A stretch of DNA of 64,000 nucleotides from NCBI GenBank assembly GCA_944381625.1, contig CALWLW010000016.1, positions 18,431-82,430 on the forward strand. Reading direction: 5' to 3'. The stretch is from an uncultured Lachnoclostridium sp. Lineage in GTDB: Bacteria > Bacillota > Clostridia > Lachnospirales > Lachnospiraceae. Under the pieces are notes generated by a model. That model saw nothing but the letters and a program-made list of their open reading frames with translations. It was not told the DNA's origin and made no database searches. The stretch's first letter is position 1. The number at the start of each line of letters is the position of its first letter. Below are positions 25,122 to 33,672 of this stretch, piece by piece. Both the position numbers and the translations under genes were made by a program.

Positions 25122-26413
25122 TGGGAATGGCTGATATGGGATTGGAATTCCTGACTGCCCTTGTACGTATGGCGGCGGGAATATTTCTGGCTGGCCGCAT
25201 CCTGGGGAGAGAGGAACCGGGACCTAGAACTCTTCTGATGGGAGCGGGCGGGACGGCGGCCGCCGCGTGGGCTTTGGCGGCGGCGCCTGTGCCGTTTTTT
25301 TGGCGCATTGGGCTGGAGAGCGCGTGGACTGCTTTTCTGGCGGGGCGCCGGAACAGGAAAGAATGGCGGCAGTATCTGTATGTCTGCATCTTTTATGAGA
25401 TTGGATTCTTTCTCTGGACGTTTCTGGCGGAAGCGGGCATAGATCTTCTGGGGATATGGAATGGCCGGGAGCTGTCCGGCGCGCGGGCTGCCGGTATGGC
25501 GGAGGGGGCAGCCTGTCTGGGAGTTGTGTGTATCTGCCTGTATGCAAAGAGCCGTACAGAGATGAAAGAACGGGACGGTTTCCGGCTGGCGTCGGCCCTG
25601 GCGGTCATGGGATTCGTGGGAACCGTATCGCTGACGGAACAGCAGAAGCTGACGATTCCCAAAGATACACTGAGCATGTGGATGATGCTGTCGCTGATCT
25701 GTATGATTGCCATATTGGTGTTCCGCATGCGCAGGCAATATGAGGCGGAACGGGAACTGGCGGAGATCAAGGCAGAGCAGGCGAAGCTTCTGGAACGGGA
25801 GTATGCGGAGCTTGGCCGGATGTACGAGACGAATGCCAGACTGTTCCATGACTTCCACAACCATATTGGAGTCCTGCAGCAGTTTTTGTCCCAGGAAAAA
25901 TACGGGGAGGCCCGCCGCTACCTGGACGAGCTGCAGCAGCCGCTGCGGGAGATGGGGACCGGGCGCTGGACGGGAGACGAGGCGGCGGATTATCTCATCG
26001 GCAGTAAGGCGGAAGCTGCGAAGGCCATGGGCGTCCGGCTGAGCATACAGGCAGAATATCCCCGGCATGCGAACATCAGGAGCGCGGATCTTTGTGCCGT
26101 TTTGGGAAATCTCCTGGACAATGCGCTGGAAGCGGCGGTACAGGCAGGAAAACCGGAGGGGCGCTGGGCTTCGCTGACAATTCGGAAGATCCACCGGATG
26201 CTGGTAATAAAGATGGAAAATTCCTTTTCAGGTACGCCGGTGGAGCAGGGAGGCCGCCTGCTGACCACCAAGGCAGAGGCGGGACTGCATGGCTGGGGAA
26301 TCCGCAGCGTGCAGGCTGCGGCGGAGAAATATGACGGGACCGTACAGACCTCCTATGAGGGAAACGTCTTTTGCACTGTGGTCACGCTTTCTTTTCCCGA
26401 ACGGGAGCTGTAA
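25118..26413 (+). CDS. GHKL-domain sensor kinase (AgrC-like)
   Basis: 431 residues from ATG 25118, overlapping the regulator stop (ATGA). The first 200 residues carry about six membrane helices, the sensing part in AgrC-like kinases. A dimerisation helix follows with HDFHNHIGVLQQFL, where the second or third His is the phosphosite, and the ATPase domain shows LGNLLDNALEAA (N box) and LHGWGIRSVQAAAEKYDGTV (G box). Probably senses a peptide or antibiotic at the membrane. Confidence 0.88.
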   Translation: MMGMADMGLEFLTALVRMAAGIFLAGRILGREEPGPRTLLMGAGGTAAAAWALAAAPVPFFWRIGLESAWTAFLAGRRNRKEWRQYLYVCIFYEIGFFLWTFLAEAGIDLLGIWNGRELSGARAAGMAEGAACLGVVCICLYAKSRTEMKERDGFRLASALAVMGFVGTVSLTEQQKLTIPKDTLSMWMMLSLICMIAILVFRMRRQYEAERELAEIKAEQAKLLEREYAELGRMYETNARLFHDFHNHIGVLQQFLSQEKYGEARRYLDELQQPLREMGTGRWTGDEAADYLIGSKAEAAKAMGVRLSIQAEYPRHANIRSADLCAVLGNLLDNALEAAVQAGKPEGRWASLTIRKIHRMLVIKMENSFSGTPVEQGGRLLTTKAEAGLHGWGIRSVQAAAEKYDGTVQTSYEGNVFCTVVTLSFPEREL

Positions 26414-26528
26414 GCATCCGAACCGTTTGAGGACAAAAAGGCGCTGTTTGCGGACTTCCCGGCAGAACGGCTGTTTTTCGGCTATGATGAAGGCATAAAA
26501 GAAAAACAGATGCCGGGAGGTAGAAGAA

Positions 26529-26687
26529 ATGAGGAAGTATGTATATTTTCGGATTGGAATAACCCTGCTTTGGGTGATTGTGGGAGTGGTCAGCATGAAT
26601 CCGCTGTTCCTGATGGTGGGAGCGGTCTTTGGATGGAGCGCGTATGACGCCTGGAAAAAGTCCAAAGACGGCGGGGAGGGACAGTAA
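26529..26687 (+). CDS. small membrane protein (52 aa) between the TCS and ABC genes
   Basis: ATG 26529 with GGGAGGTAG upstream, stop at 26685-26687. The sequence MRKYVYFRIGITLLWVIVG, then VVSMNPLFLMVGAVFGWSAYDAWKKSKDGG, forms two membrane helices and a basic tail. It sits 9 bases before the ABC ATPase start site and may be a subunit, an immunity peptide or a regulator of the kinase. No family recognised. Confidence 0.7.
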   Translation: MRKYVYFRIGITLLWVIVGVVSMNPLFLMVGAVFGWSAYDAWKKSKDGGEGQ

Positions 26688-26688
26688 G

Positions 26689-27396
26689 TTGGCGGCTCCA
26701 TGTCTGACTGTCCGGGGAATGAGCGCATGGTATGAGCCGGGACAGAGAGTGCTCGACGGGCTGTCTTTCCAACTGCGGGAGCAGGAAGCCGCAGGACTGA
26801 TCGGCTGGAACGGGGCGGGGAAGACAACGCTGATCAAAACTCTGTCAGGACTGATGGATCATTACCAGGCGGAGGAGATAAGAAGCGCAGCCCGGCCGGT
26901 GGATCTCAGGTCAGAAGCTTTTAAACGCTGCCGCTATACGGTGTTCGACGAGGATCATGCCTTTTCGTATTTTACGTTCCGGGAGTATTTTTCCTATGTC
27001 TGCCGGGCGTACGGCAGGGATGGGGCAGAGCCGGAGGCGCTGATCGAGGGTTTTGGTTTTGGAGACAGCCAGGATGTGCTCTTGAAAGATTTGTCCACCG
27101 GAAGCCGGAAAAAGGTGTTTTTGATCACGGCGTTTGCCCTGAAGCCGAAACTGCTTCTGCTGGATGAACCGGTGAACGGCCTGGATTTCCGAAGCACGGA
27201 ATACCTGTACCGTTTGATCGCAGGGTATAAAGCATATGGGACGGTGCTGTTTGCCTCTCATGTACTGGAGAGCATTACGCTCACCTGTGACCGGGTGCTG
27301 GTGCTGTCCGGCGGCCGGATCAGCCGGATACTGGAAAGGGGGCAGATCAATGGGGACAGGATCAGGGAAGCTCTGCGGACAGGCGGGGATCTTTGA
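26689..27396 (+). CDS. ABC transporter ATP-binding protein
   Basis: About 235 residues if started at TTG 26689, chosen for GGAGG nine bases upstream; ATG 26644 and 26629 inside the previous gene are alternatives. Walker A GWNGAGKTTLI, signature-like LSTGSRKKVFLITAFAL, Walker B LLLLDEPVNGLD and H-loop FASHVLE are present. The signature is weak (STGSRKK instead of SGGQ), as in DrrA/antibiotic-peptide exporters. Works with the membrane protein that overlaps its end. Confidence 0.85.
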   Translation: MAAPCLTVRGMSAWYEPGQRVLDGLSFQLREQEAAGLIGWNGAGKTTLIKTLSGLMDHYQAEEIRSAARPVDLRSEAFKRCRYTVFDEDHAFSYFTFREYFSYVCRAYGRDGAEPEALIEGFGFGDSQDVLLKDLSTGSRKKVFLITAFALKPKLLLLDEPVNGLDFRSTEYLYRLIAGYKAYGTVLFASHVLESITLTCDRVLVLSGGRISRILERGQINGDRIREALRTGGDL

Positions 27397-28564
27397 GAGC
27401 TTTGCCAGGGAACTGTTGGGAGTCCGGTATGGGCGTGTGCCTGGGGAGGCGGCGGTCTGCGTCCTTTTGTACAGTGTGTTTGCCGTTATGGAATACCGGA
27501 TACAGATTGCGCCCGGCATCCTGTGCTTCACGGTCTGGCTGTGTGCCGGAGGCGTGATGTGGCGATGTGTTTCCTCCCATAAAAAGGACGGTCACCTGAG
27601 GAGCATTCTGATGATGCCTTTTGATCGAAAGGAACTGCTTTTTTCCTGTGTGGGCGCGTATAGCCTTTATACGGTGATTACGGCGGTTGCGCCGCTTCTG
27701 GCGGTGGCGGCGGCCGTATCCAGGCAGGATGTCCGGGAATGGACCGCGGCGCTGATCTGCGCGGCGGACGGCATGGGTATGGCGGCAGTGTCGTGGCTTT
27801 ACCGGCGTTACAGATGGAGAACTGCGGTCTGGGCCAGTATAACGGCGGCGGGGATTCTCCTTCTGGACATAGTTCCCATGCTGGGATTTATAACAGGAAA
27901 TCTGGCTGTCCTGCTGATCCTTCTGGGGCGGGCGGACGCTTACTGGCTGTGCTCCTGCAAGGGCGAGGCCGTTTTCAAAAAGAAGAGTGGGAAACATCTC
28001 GCTGTTTACCGGTATTTTCTGCGCTATCTGGGAACACACAGGAATTATCTGGCGAATATGGGGCTTTTGTGGGCGGTGGCGGCGGTTCTGCCTGTTTTTT
28101 TCAGAGGGTTGGACCGGAGCTTCTCTCTTCCCATAGGCTTTGCCATCTTATCATTGAATACGCCTGCAGGAATCCTGCTGTCCTGTGATCCTTCCACGGA
28201 ACGAGCGGTACGCCTTCTTCCGGGACAGACGGCGCGTTTCTTTCTCCCGTACGGAATCTTTGTATTTCTATGTAATATGGCGGCGGATCTGATCTATTTG
28301 GGGAGCGGATGGCTGCAGATGGGAATCGCGCCGGCTGCGTTTTTGTCCGGTGTGCCTCCTGTGTCTCTGTCCCGCATGGCATCCGGCGTGGGCACGGCGG
28401 CAGTGTTTTCTCTTCTGGCGGCGGCAGGAACGGTATTGCTGGAGCGATTCTTTCCCATCCGGAGATGGGAGGCGGAAAACGATCTGTGGAGGCATCCCAG
28501 GAAGTATATCGTACCGGCCGTACTGCTGCTGGCGGCGGGGATTTTTGGCGGAGTATTGGCGTGA
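27350..28564 (+). CDS. ABC transporter membrane subunit
   Basis: 404 residues from ATG 27350, which lies inside the ATPase gene and has GAAAGGGGG upstream; the longer frame to 27236 has no support. About ten hydrophobic helices are visible (AAVCVLLYSVFAVME, YTVITAVAPLLAVAAAV, LPVFF, IFVFLCNMAADLIYLG, AAVFSLLAAAGTVLL). No family motif is recognised, but position and topology fit an exporter permease controlled by the LytTR/GHKL pair. Confidence 0.75.
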   Translation: MGTGSGKLCGQAGIFESFARELLGVRYGRVPGEAAVCVLLYSVFAVMEYRIQIAPGILCFTVWLCAGGVMWRCVSSHKKDGHLRSILMMPFDRKELLFSCVGAYSLYTVITAVAPLLAVAAAVSRQDVREWTAALICAADGMGMAAVSWLYRRYRWRTAVWASITAAGILLLDIVPMLGFITGNLAVLLILLGRADAYWLCSCKGEAVFKKKSGKHLAVYRYFLRYLGTHRNYLANMGLLWAVAAVLPVFFRGLDRSFSLPIGFAILSLNTPAGILLSCDPSTERAVRLLPGQTARFFLPYGIFVFLCNMAADLIYLGSGWLQMGIAPAAFLSGVPPVSLSRMASGVGTAAVFSLLAAAGTVLLERFFPIRRWEAENDLWRHPRKYIVPAVLLLAAGIFGGVLA

Positions 28565-28588
28565 CGGCGGAAAGAGAGGGGAAAGAAA

Positions 28589-29116
28589 ATGGAACAAATA
28601 TCGTATCGGTTCGCGAAAGAAGGGGACGAGGAGAAGGTTCTCTATTTTATTAAAGAACTGGCGTCCTATGAAAAGATGCTGGAGGAAGTGGTGGCGACGG
28701 AGGAGTTGCTTAGGGAGTGGCTTTTTGAAAAGCAAAAGGCAGAAGTGCTGTTTGCCATGAAGGATGGAGAAGAGATCGGGTTCGCCCTTTTCTTCCACAA
28801 TTTTTCCACGTTTTTGGGACGGGCGGGAATTTATCTGGAAGATCTGTATGTGAAACCAGAATACCGGGGCTGCGGATATGGGAAGGCACTGTTGAAAGAA
28901 CTGGCCTGTATCGCCCTGGAGCGGGGATGCGGCAGGCTGGAGTGGTGGTGCCTGGACTGGAATCAACCCAGCATTGACTTTTATATCGCCATGGGTGCGG
29001 AGCCCATGAAAGACTGGACGGTATACCGGTTGGCAGGCGAAGCGCTGGAACGATTGGGGAGGGGAGGACAGGCCCGGTCTGGAAGGGACGGGAGCATCCT
29101 GCCCTCGCCCCGGTAA
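28589..29116 (+). CDS. GNAT acetyltransferase, spermidine/diamine type
   Basis: 175 residues with AGAGAGGGGAAAG upstream. The sequence FAKEGDEEKVLYFIKELASYEKMLEEVVATEELL is the opening of the spermine/spermidine acetyltransferase (SSAT) branch. IGFALFFHNFSTFLGRAGIYLEDLYVKPEYRGCGYGKALL carries the acetyl-CoA loop, and NQPSIDFYIAMGAEPMKDWTVYRL closes the fold. It likely acetylates a polyamine or a similar amine. It starts 24 bases after the ABC permease and may be co-transcribed. Confidence 0.85.
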   Translation: MEQISYRFAKEGDEEKVLYFIKELASYEKMLEEVVATEELLREWLFEKQKAEVLFAMKDGEEIGFALFFHNFSTFLGRAGIYLEDLYVKPEYRGCGYGKALLKELACIALERGCGRLEWWCLDWNQPSIDFYIAMGAEPMKDWTVYRLAGEALERLGRGGQARSGRDGSILPSPR

Positions 29117-29129
29117 AGTCTCCGCAAGC

Positions 29130-30845
29130 CTACTTCTCCAGCCTGGATTCCACCGCCAGTTTCCGGTAACGGTTTACGCAGGCCAGGATCTCCTGGCGTC
29201 TGGGCCGGGCCAGGGAAGAACGGACGTCGCCCCGGTCGAAGAGCGCCTCCAGGCCCTTCTGATCCAGAAGCGCTTCTGCCAGATCTGCCGCTCGGGTCAG
29301 ATCTTTCTTCCCGTCGAAGATCTGTAGTTCCATGTATTTCAGAAGATAGGCCAGGGCCATGGTCTGCTCACTGTCGCGGAGCTGCTCCAGATAACGGAGC
29401 TCTACGGCTTCGTGCCCCAGCAGCAGCTCGCTGGTGCCCATGGCTTTCAGCTTGAGCCGGTCGTCCCTGCGGAGCGCCATGTCAGGGCGGGGACAGCGCT
29501 GCCTGGTATATGGAGGAAATTTTTCCTGCTCAGAAGAGAAGACCGGGAAAGCGGCCGCGGCTTTCCTGGCTTTTTCCGTGATGTCCAGAGGCACATATTC
29601 TTTCATCTGGACGACTGTGTCTGCCACATGGAAATAAGAGCCGGAACTGCCTGCCACGATGATGGACGATATGCCAAAATCCTCGTAGAGACTGCGCACC
29701 CGTTCAATAAACGGGATGATGGGCTCCTCCTCCGGAGAAACCACCTGCTGCATAAGCTTGTCACGGATCATAAAGTTGGTGGCGGAGGTATCTTCGTCGA
29801 TGAGCAGAAGCGTACTTCCGCTTTCCATGCTTTCCATCAGGTTGGCCGCCTGGGAGGTACTGCCGCTGGCGTCTTCGGTGGAGAAACAGCGGGTATCCCT
29901 GCGGTTGGGAAGATGCCGGATAAAAGGTGAGATATCCACGCCTGTGATACTGCGCCCGTCCTCTGAGCGGAGTTTCCACGCGCTTGCGTCCGCGATGACC
30001 AGTTCCCGGCCATCGCCGCCGATGTGATTATATACCGCGTTCTGCAGAGCCTGCAAAACGGTGGATTTCCCGTGGTATCCGCCGCCCACAAAGAGCGTGA
30101 TCCCTTTGCGGATGCCCATGCCGGAGACCGGGCCGCGGTGGGGAAGCTGTAAAGTGATTTTCATGGAATCCGGCGACCGGAAAGGAACCGCGTCTTTCAT
30201 GGGACGGTCTGATACGCCGCTCTGTCTGGGCAGGATGGAGCCGTCCGCCAGGAAAGCGCAGAGGCCCAGTTTCGGAAGCTGTTCCCGGATATATTCCTGG
30301 TCTTCGCAGAGGTCGATGGCGGCCTGGACATGTTTCTGGTCGATTTTCCGGTAATAGAGGCTTCCGGTGACACAGCCGGGAAGGATGCCGAACAGCATCT
30401 TTTCCAGTTCTCCCGCGTCGATGGTCCGCCCGCGCGCCGGGAATCCCGCCTCAAAGCGAAGGATCACATTTCCGCCCTGAATCCGGCAGGCCGTGCGCTC
30501 CAGCACCTCCTGCCCGCAGCGGGAGACAGCCAGAAGCCCGCTCTTTCCGGAACCTCTGCCCTTCGTCTCAGCGGAAGCGAGCCTGGCGGCGAACAGCCGG
30601 GTCAGATGATCCTGCAAAGTGATTCTTTTGGCACAGGTGTCATATAATGCAGGAGGGAACCCGGCCCGCGCGGCAGGGATATGGATGGACAGCCGGGAAG
30701 GCGAGGCAAACGGGTCTCCCTGCACATGGTCGATGGAGAGGGTATAGTCCCGGAAATCATATTGGCCTTTCAGGTCTTTGTAGGCCGGATAGCCCCGATG
30801 GTCGATGGAGCGGAGTTTTATTCTCAAATCTTCTGATGATTTCAT
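29130..30845 (-). CDS. ABC-class P-loop ATPase (PF09818 type)
   Basis: 571 residues from ATG 30845 (AAGGAG upstream on the minus strand). Walker A GGGYHGKSTVLQAL is near 250-263, and Walker B LLLIDEDTSATNFMIRD near 335-351; between them come TGVDISPFIRHLP and the SGSTSQAANLMESMESG signature-like stretch. The N-terminal 200 residues are the family's own domain (RAGFPARGRTIDAGELEKMLF). Function of this widespread family is not established; it is often annotated simply as ATPase of the ABC class. A likely monocistronic gene. Confidence 0.85.
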   Translation of the reverse strand: MKSSEDLRIKLRSIDHRGYPAYKDLKGQYDFRDYTLSIDHVQGDPFASPSRLSIHIPAARAGFPPALYDTCAKRITLQDHLTRLFAARLASAETKGRGSGKSGLLAVSRCGQEVLERTACRIQGGNVILRFEAGFPARGRTIDAGELEKMLFGILPGCVTGSLYYRKIDQKHVQAAIDLCEDQEYIREQLPKLGLCAFLADGSILPRQSGVSDRPMKDAVPFRSPDSMKITLQLPHRGPVSGMGIRKGITLFVGGGYHGKSTVLQALQNAVYNHIGGDGRELVIADASAWKLRSEDGRSITGVDISPFIRHLPNRRDTRCFSTEDASGSTSQAANLMESMESGSTLLLIDEDTSATNFMIRDKLMQQVVSPEEEPIIPFIERVRSLYEDFGISSIIVAGSSGSYFHVADTVVQMKEYVPLDITEKARKAAAAFPVFSSEQEKFPPYTRQRCPRPDMALRRDDRLKLKAMGTSELLLGHEAVELRYLEQLRDSEQTMALAYLLKYMELQIFDGKKDLTRAADLAEALLDQKGLEALFDRGDVRSSLARPRRQEILACVNRYRKLAVESRLEK

Positions 30846-31165
30846 AATAATGAAGTCTCCTTTTTTGATGATCTGCATTCTATTTTAAAACGGAAAAGGA
30901 GAAAGGTCAATGACGGGCTGCTGCCCAAGGGCCATCCGCAGACACTTGCCGGTTTCATTTAATAAACGGAATGTTACAGTTCACACGCGCCATTCGCAAA
31001 GCCGCGCTTTCGCGCTTCGCAGCTCCCTTTGCTCATAACCAGGCGCTCCCTTCGTCCGCTCAGGACCAGCCATTTGTTCGTGCAAGCACGACATCCGGCT
31101 GATCCTGGCTGACGAGTGAACTGTAACAACGGAATGCAGGCGCAGTCTGCGGCCGGAAAAAAGAA
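30846..31165. other. gap with MITE-like element, upstream of the aldo/keto reductase
   Basis: No gene is supported. The main content is the inverted-repeat element at 30972-31128; short plain flanks lie on either side. Confidence 0.6.
30972..31128. mobile_element. MITE-like element with 13-bp terminal inverted repeats
   Basis: TGTTACAGTTCAC (30972-30984) is the exact reverse complement of GTGAACTGTAACA (31116-31128). The flanks are identical six-base repeats ACGGAA at 30966-30971 and 31129-31134, as expected for a target-site duplication. The 157-base body has no gene, is GC-rich and contains smaller inverted repeats. A transposase in trans is needed. Confidence 0.75.
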
Positions 31166-31196
31166 TTGACTTAAAGTGCGCTTTAAGTAGTAACAT
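31166..31196 (+). promoter_or_regulatory. MerR-type promoter with operator palindrome
   Basis: TTGACT, 19 bases, TAACAT. The long spacer holds the near-palindrome ACTTAAAG-TGCG-CTTTAAGT (31169-31188). A 19-base spacer with an internal palindrome is the hallmark of MerR-family activated promoters. No MerR gene is in the vicinity, so the regulator acts from elsewhere. Confidence 0.7.
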
Positions 31197-31253
31197 AAAG
31201 ATGAAAAGAACGGCCTCAGAGGGCCGGAGAAATGAAGAAAAGGAGTGGAAGCA

Positions 31254-32387
31254 ATGATTTATAAGGATTATCAGGGAATCACACTTTCTGCCCTAGGCAT
31301 GGGAGCCATGAGGCTTCCGGTTCTGGACGGCGACGATTCCAGGATTGACGAAGATATGGCGTTTCAGATGGTGGACTGCGCCATGGAACAGGGCGTAAAT
31401 TATTACGACACGGCCTGGGGATACCATGCGGGCCATTCTGAGCTTGTGCTGGGGAAAGCGCTGGCCCGTTATCCGAGAGAGAGTTTTTACCTGGCGGACA
31501 AATTTCCGGGATATGACCTGGACAATATGGACAAAGTGGAGGAGATCTTTGAAGAACAGCTGAAGAAATGCGGCGTTTCTTATTTTGACTTTTATCTGTT
31601 CCACAATGTCTGCGAGATGAATATCGACGCGTATCTGGATCCGAAATACGGTATCTTTCAGTATCTGATGAAACAGAAAGAAAACGGCAGAATCCGTCAT
31701 CTGGGATTTTCTGCCCATGGGAACCTGGATGTGATGAAGCGGTTCCTGGAAGCTTACGGAAAATCCATGGAGTTCTGCCAGATCCAGCTGAACTATCTGG
31801 ACTGGGAGTTCCAGGACGCCAAAGAGAAAGTGGCGCTTCTGGACAGCTGGAATATCCCGGTATGGGTGATGGAGCCCCTGCGCGGCGGCCGTCTGGCCTC
31901 CCTGGACGGGGAAAATGAGGCGGCGCTGAAAGCCCTCCGCCCGGAAGAAAAGATTCCGGCCTGGGCGTTCCGCTTCCTGCAGAGTCTGCCTTCCGTGACG
32001 GTTGTGCTGTCCGGCATGTCCAGTATGGAACAGTTAAAGGACAATATCCATACTTTCGGGGAAGAGAAGCCTCTGAACGAAAAGGAGATGGATGCCCTGC
32101 TCCGGATGGCGTCGGAGATGGTGAAGAAGATTGCCCTTCCCTGTACCGCGTGCCACTATTGCGTGAGCCACTGCCCGCAGGAGCTGGATATCCCTGCTCT
32201 TCTGGCGCTGTACAATGAGCATTGCTTTACGAAAGGCGGATTTATCGCGCCCATGGTGCTGTCGTCCATGCCGGAAGAGAAGCGTCCGGGGGCCTGCATC
32301 GGCTGCCGCAGCTGCGAGGCGGTCTGTCCCCAGCAGATCCATGTGTCGGAAGCCATGGCGGATTTTGCGGAAAAACTAAAAGGATAA
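31254..32387 (+). CDS. aldo/keto reductase with C-terminal 4Fe-4S domain
   Basis: 377 residues from ATG 31254 (AAGGAG 9 bases upstream; GTG 31245 is less likely). TIM-barrel AKR: catalytic Tyr in NYYDTAWGYHAGHSE, Lys in FYLADKFPGYD and His in FDFYLFHNV. The C-terminal 90 residues hold ferredoxin motifs CTACHYCVSHCPQELD and CIGCRSCEAVCPQQIH for iron-sulfur clusters. Reduces aldehydes or ketones, probably with electrons passed through the clusters. The MerR-type promoter suggests induction by a reactive compound. Confidence 0.92.
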   Translation: MIYKDYQGITLSALGMGAMRLPVLDGDDSRIDEDMAFQMVDCAMEQGVNYYDTAWGYHAGHSELVLGKALARYPRESFYLADKFPGYDLDNMDKVEEIFEEQLKKCGVSYFDFYLFHNVCEMNIDAYLDPKYGIFQYLMKQKENGRIRHLGFSAHGNLDVMKRFLEAYGKSMEFCQIQLNYLDWEFQDAKEKVALLDSWNIPVWVMEPLRGGRLASLDGENEAALKALRPEEKIPAWAFRFLQSLPSVTVVLSGMSSMEQLKDNIHTFGEEKPLNEKEMDALLRMASEMVKKIALPCTACHYCVSHCPQELDIPALLALYNEHCFTKGGFIAPMVLSSMPEEKRPGACIGCRSCEAVCPQQIHVSEAMADFAEKLKG

Positions 32388-32415
32388 TTCAGAAAAACTG
32401 AATTTTTTCTAAAGG

Positions 32416-32452
32416 AGCGTCAAGAATCCCATTTGGGTCTTGACGCTTTCTT
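32416..32452 (+). terminator. terminator after the aldo/keto reductase
   Basis: AGCGTCAAGA (32416-32425) pairs with TCTTGACGCT (32438-32447), with inner CCCA/TGGG, followed by TTCTTT. Confidence 0.85.
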
Positions 32453-32528
32453 TGAGAAAGGGTAGATTGTTGTTAGTGGGAGAGTCTGTCGGAATTTGGC
32501 GGACAGTGTTGGATTTTGGAGGCGTAAG

Positions 32529-33602
32529 ATGAACATTGAGACTCAGAAACGATTTCTGATCAGGATAGGATTTTGGGCGGTTGTGGCGCTGCTTGTCATA
32601 ATTGCGCTGAAATACGTACTTCCGTTTCTTCTGCCGTTTGTGGTGGCGTTTTTGATCGCCGCCCTGCTCAACCGCCCGACGGAAGCCCTGGCGGAGCGGT
32701 TAAAATGGAAACGGGTGGTTCCGGCGATTGTGATGACGCTGCTGTTCTATGTGGCGGCGGCCGCCTTGTTCAGTCTTTTGGGCATCCGGGTATTTACGTT
32801 TGTGTGGGAGACGGTGCGGGCGCTTCCCCAGTTGTACAGAAATACGTTGGAGCCGGCTCTCGAGACGCTGTTTGGAGACCTGGAGATCTATATGGATGAG
32901 TTAGATCCAACTGTAGTGATGGCGCTGACCGATACCATGAACTCCGCGTTAGGATCCCTGGGAAGCTTTGTGACCAACGCGTCTGTCCGCATTATCTCTT
33001 ATATTTCCAGTATCGCGGCGGCTGTGCCGGGGTCGTTCCTGAACGTGGTGATTACGATTATCGTAACCTTTTTCCTGTCCATCGACTATCCGAAGGTGAC
33101 GGAATTTATCCTGCGCCAGCTTCCGGAAAAAGCAGGCTCTTATGTTGCCGAGATCCGCAATTATGTGGGCGGAACCCTGCTGAAATGTCTGGTTTCTTAC
33201 GCGCTGATCCTGTGCATCACATTTGCGGAGATTTCGGTGGGGCTGACTATTTTGAGAGTGCCAAACGCCATTCTCATCGCCCTCTGCATCGCTGTGTTCG
33301 ACATCCTTCCAGTGCTGGGGACCGGCGGCATCATGATCCCCTGGGCGATTATCAGCCTGATTATGGGGAAATGGGTGCTGGGTTTCGGCCTGTTGATTCT
33401 GTATATTGTGATTACGGTGATCCGCAACATCATTGAGCCCAAGATCGTGGGACATCAGGTGGGGCTCCATCCTGTGGTAACCCTGCTCAGTATGCTGGCC
33501 GGCCTGCAGATGCTGGGGATCCTCGGCCTGTTTGGATTTCCGATTACCCTGTCTCTGCTTAAGAACCTCAATGACCGAGGGGTCATCCATATTTTGAAAT
33601 AA
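32529..33602 (+). CDS. AI-2E-family membrane protein, YtvI-like
   Basis: 357 residues from ATG 32529 (GGAGGCGTAAG upstream). About eight membrane helices with the PF01594 pattern: helices 1-2 near 10-65, a soluble middle (AEIRNYVGGTLLKCLVSYALILCITFAEISVGLTILRVPNAILIALCIAVFDILPVLGTGGIMIPWAI) and the C-terminal NIIEPKIVGHQVGLHPVVTLLSMLAGLQMLG motif. In spore formers the YtvI branch has a role in sporulation; transport substrate unknown. Single gene with its own terminator downstream. Confidence 0.85.
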   Translation: MNIETQKRFLIRIGFWAVVALLVIIALKYVLPFLLPFVVAFLIAALLNRPTEALAERLKWKRVVPAIVMTLLFYVAAAALFSLLGIRVFTFVWETVRALPQLYRNTLEPALETLFGDLEIYMDELDPTVVMALTDTMNSALGSLGSFVTNASVRIISYISSIAAAVPGSFLNVVITIIVTFFLSIDYPKVTEFILRQLPEKAGSYVAEIRNYVGGTLLKCLVSYALILCITFAEISVGLTILRVPNAILIALCIAVFDILPVLGTGGIMIPWAIISLIMGKWVLGFGLLILYIVITVIRNIIEPKIVGHQVGLHPVVTLLSMLAGLQMLGILGLFGFPITLSLLKNLNDRGVIHILK

Positions 33603-33612
33603 CAGAAAAACC

Positions 33613-33656
33613 GGCGTCCTGCGTATGGGAGGAGATTTCCTCCCGCGCAGGGCGCC
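33613..33656. terminator. bidirectional terminator between the YtvI-like gene and amt
   Basis: GGCGTCCTGCG pairs with CGCAGGGCGCC and an inner GGGAGG/CCTCCC stem, lying between convergent gene ends. Confidence 0.8.
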
Positions 33657-33672
33657 GCTTGCAATTTTGTAT

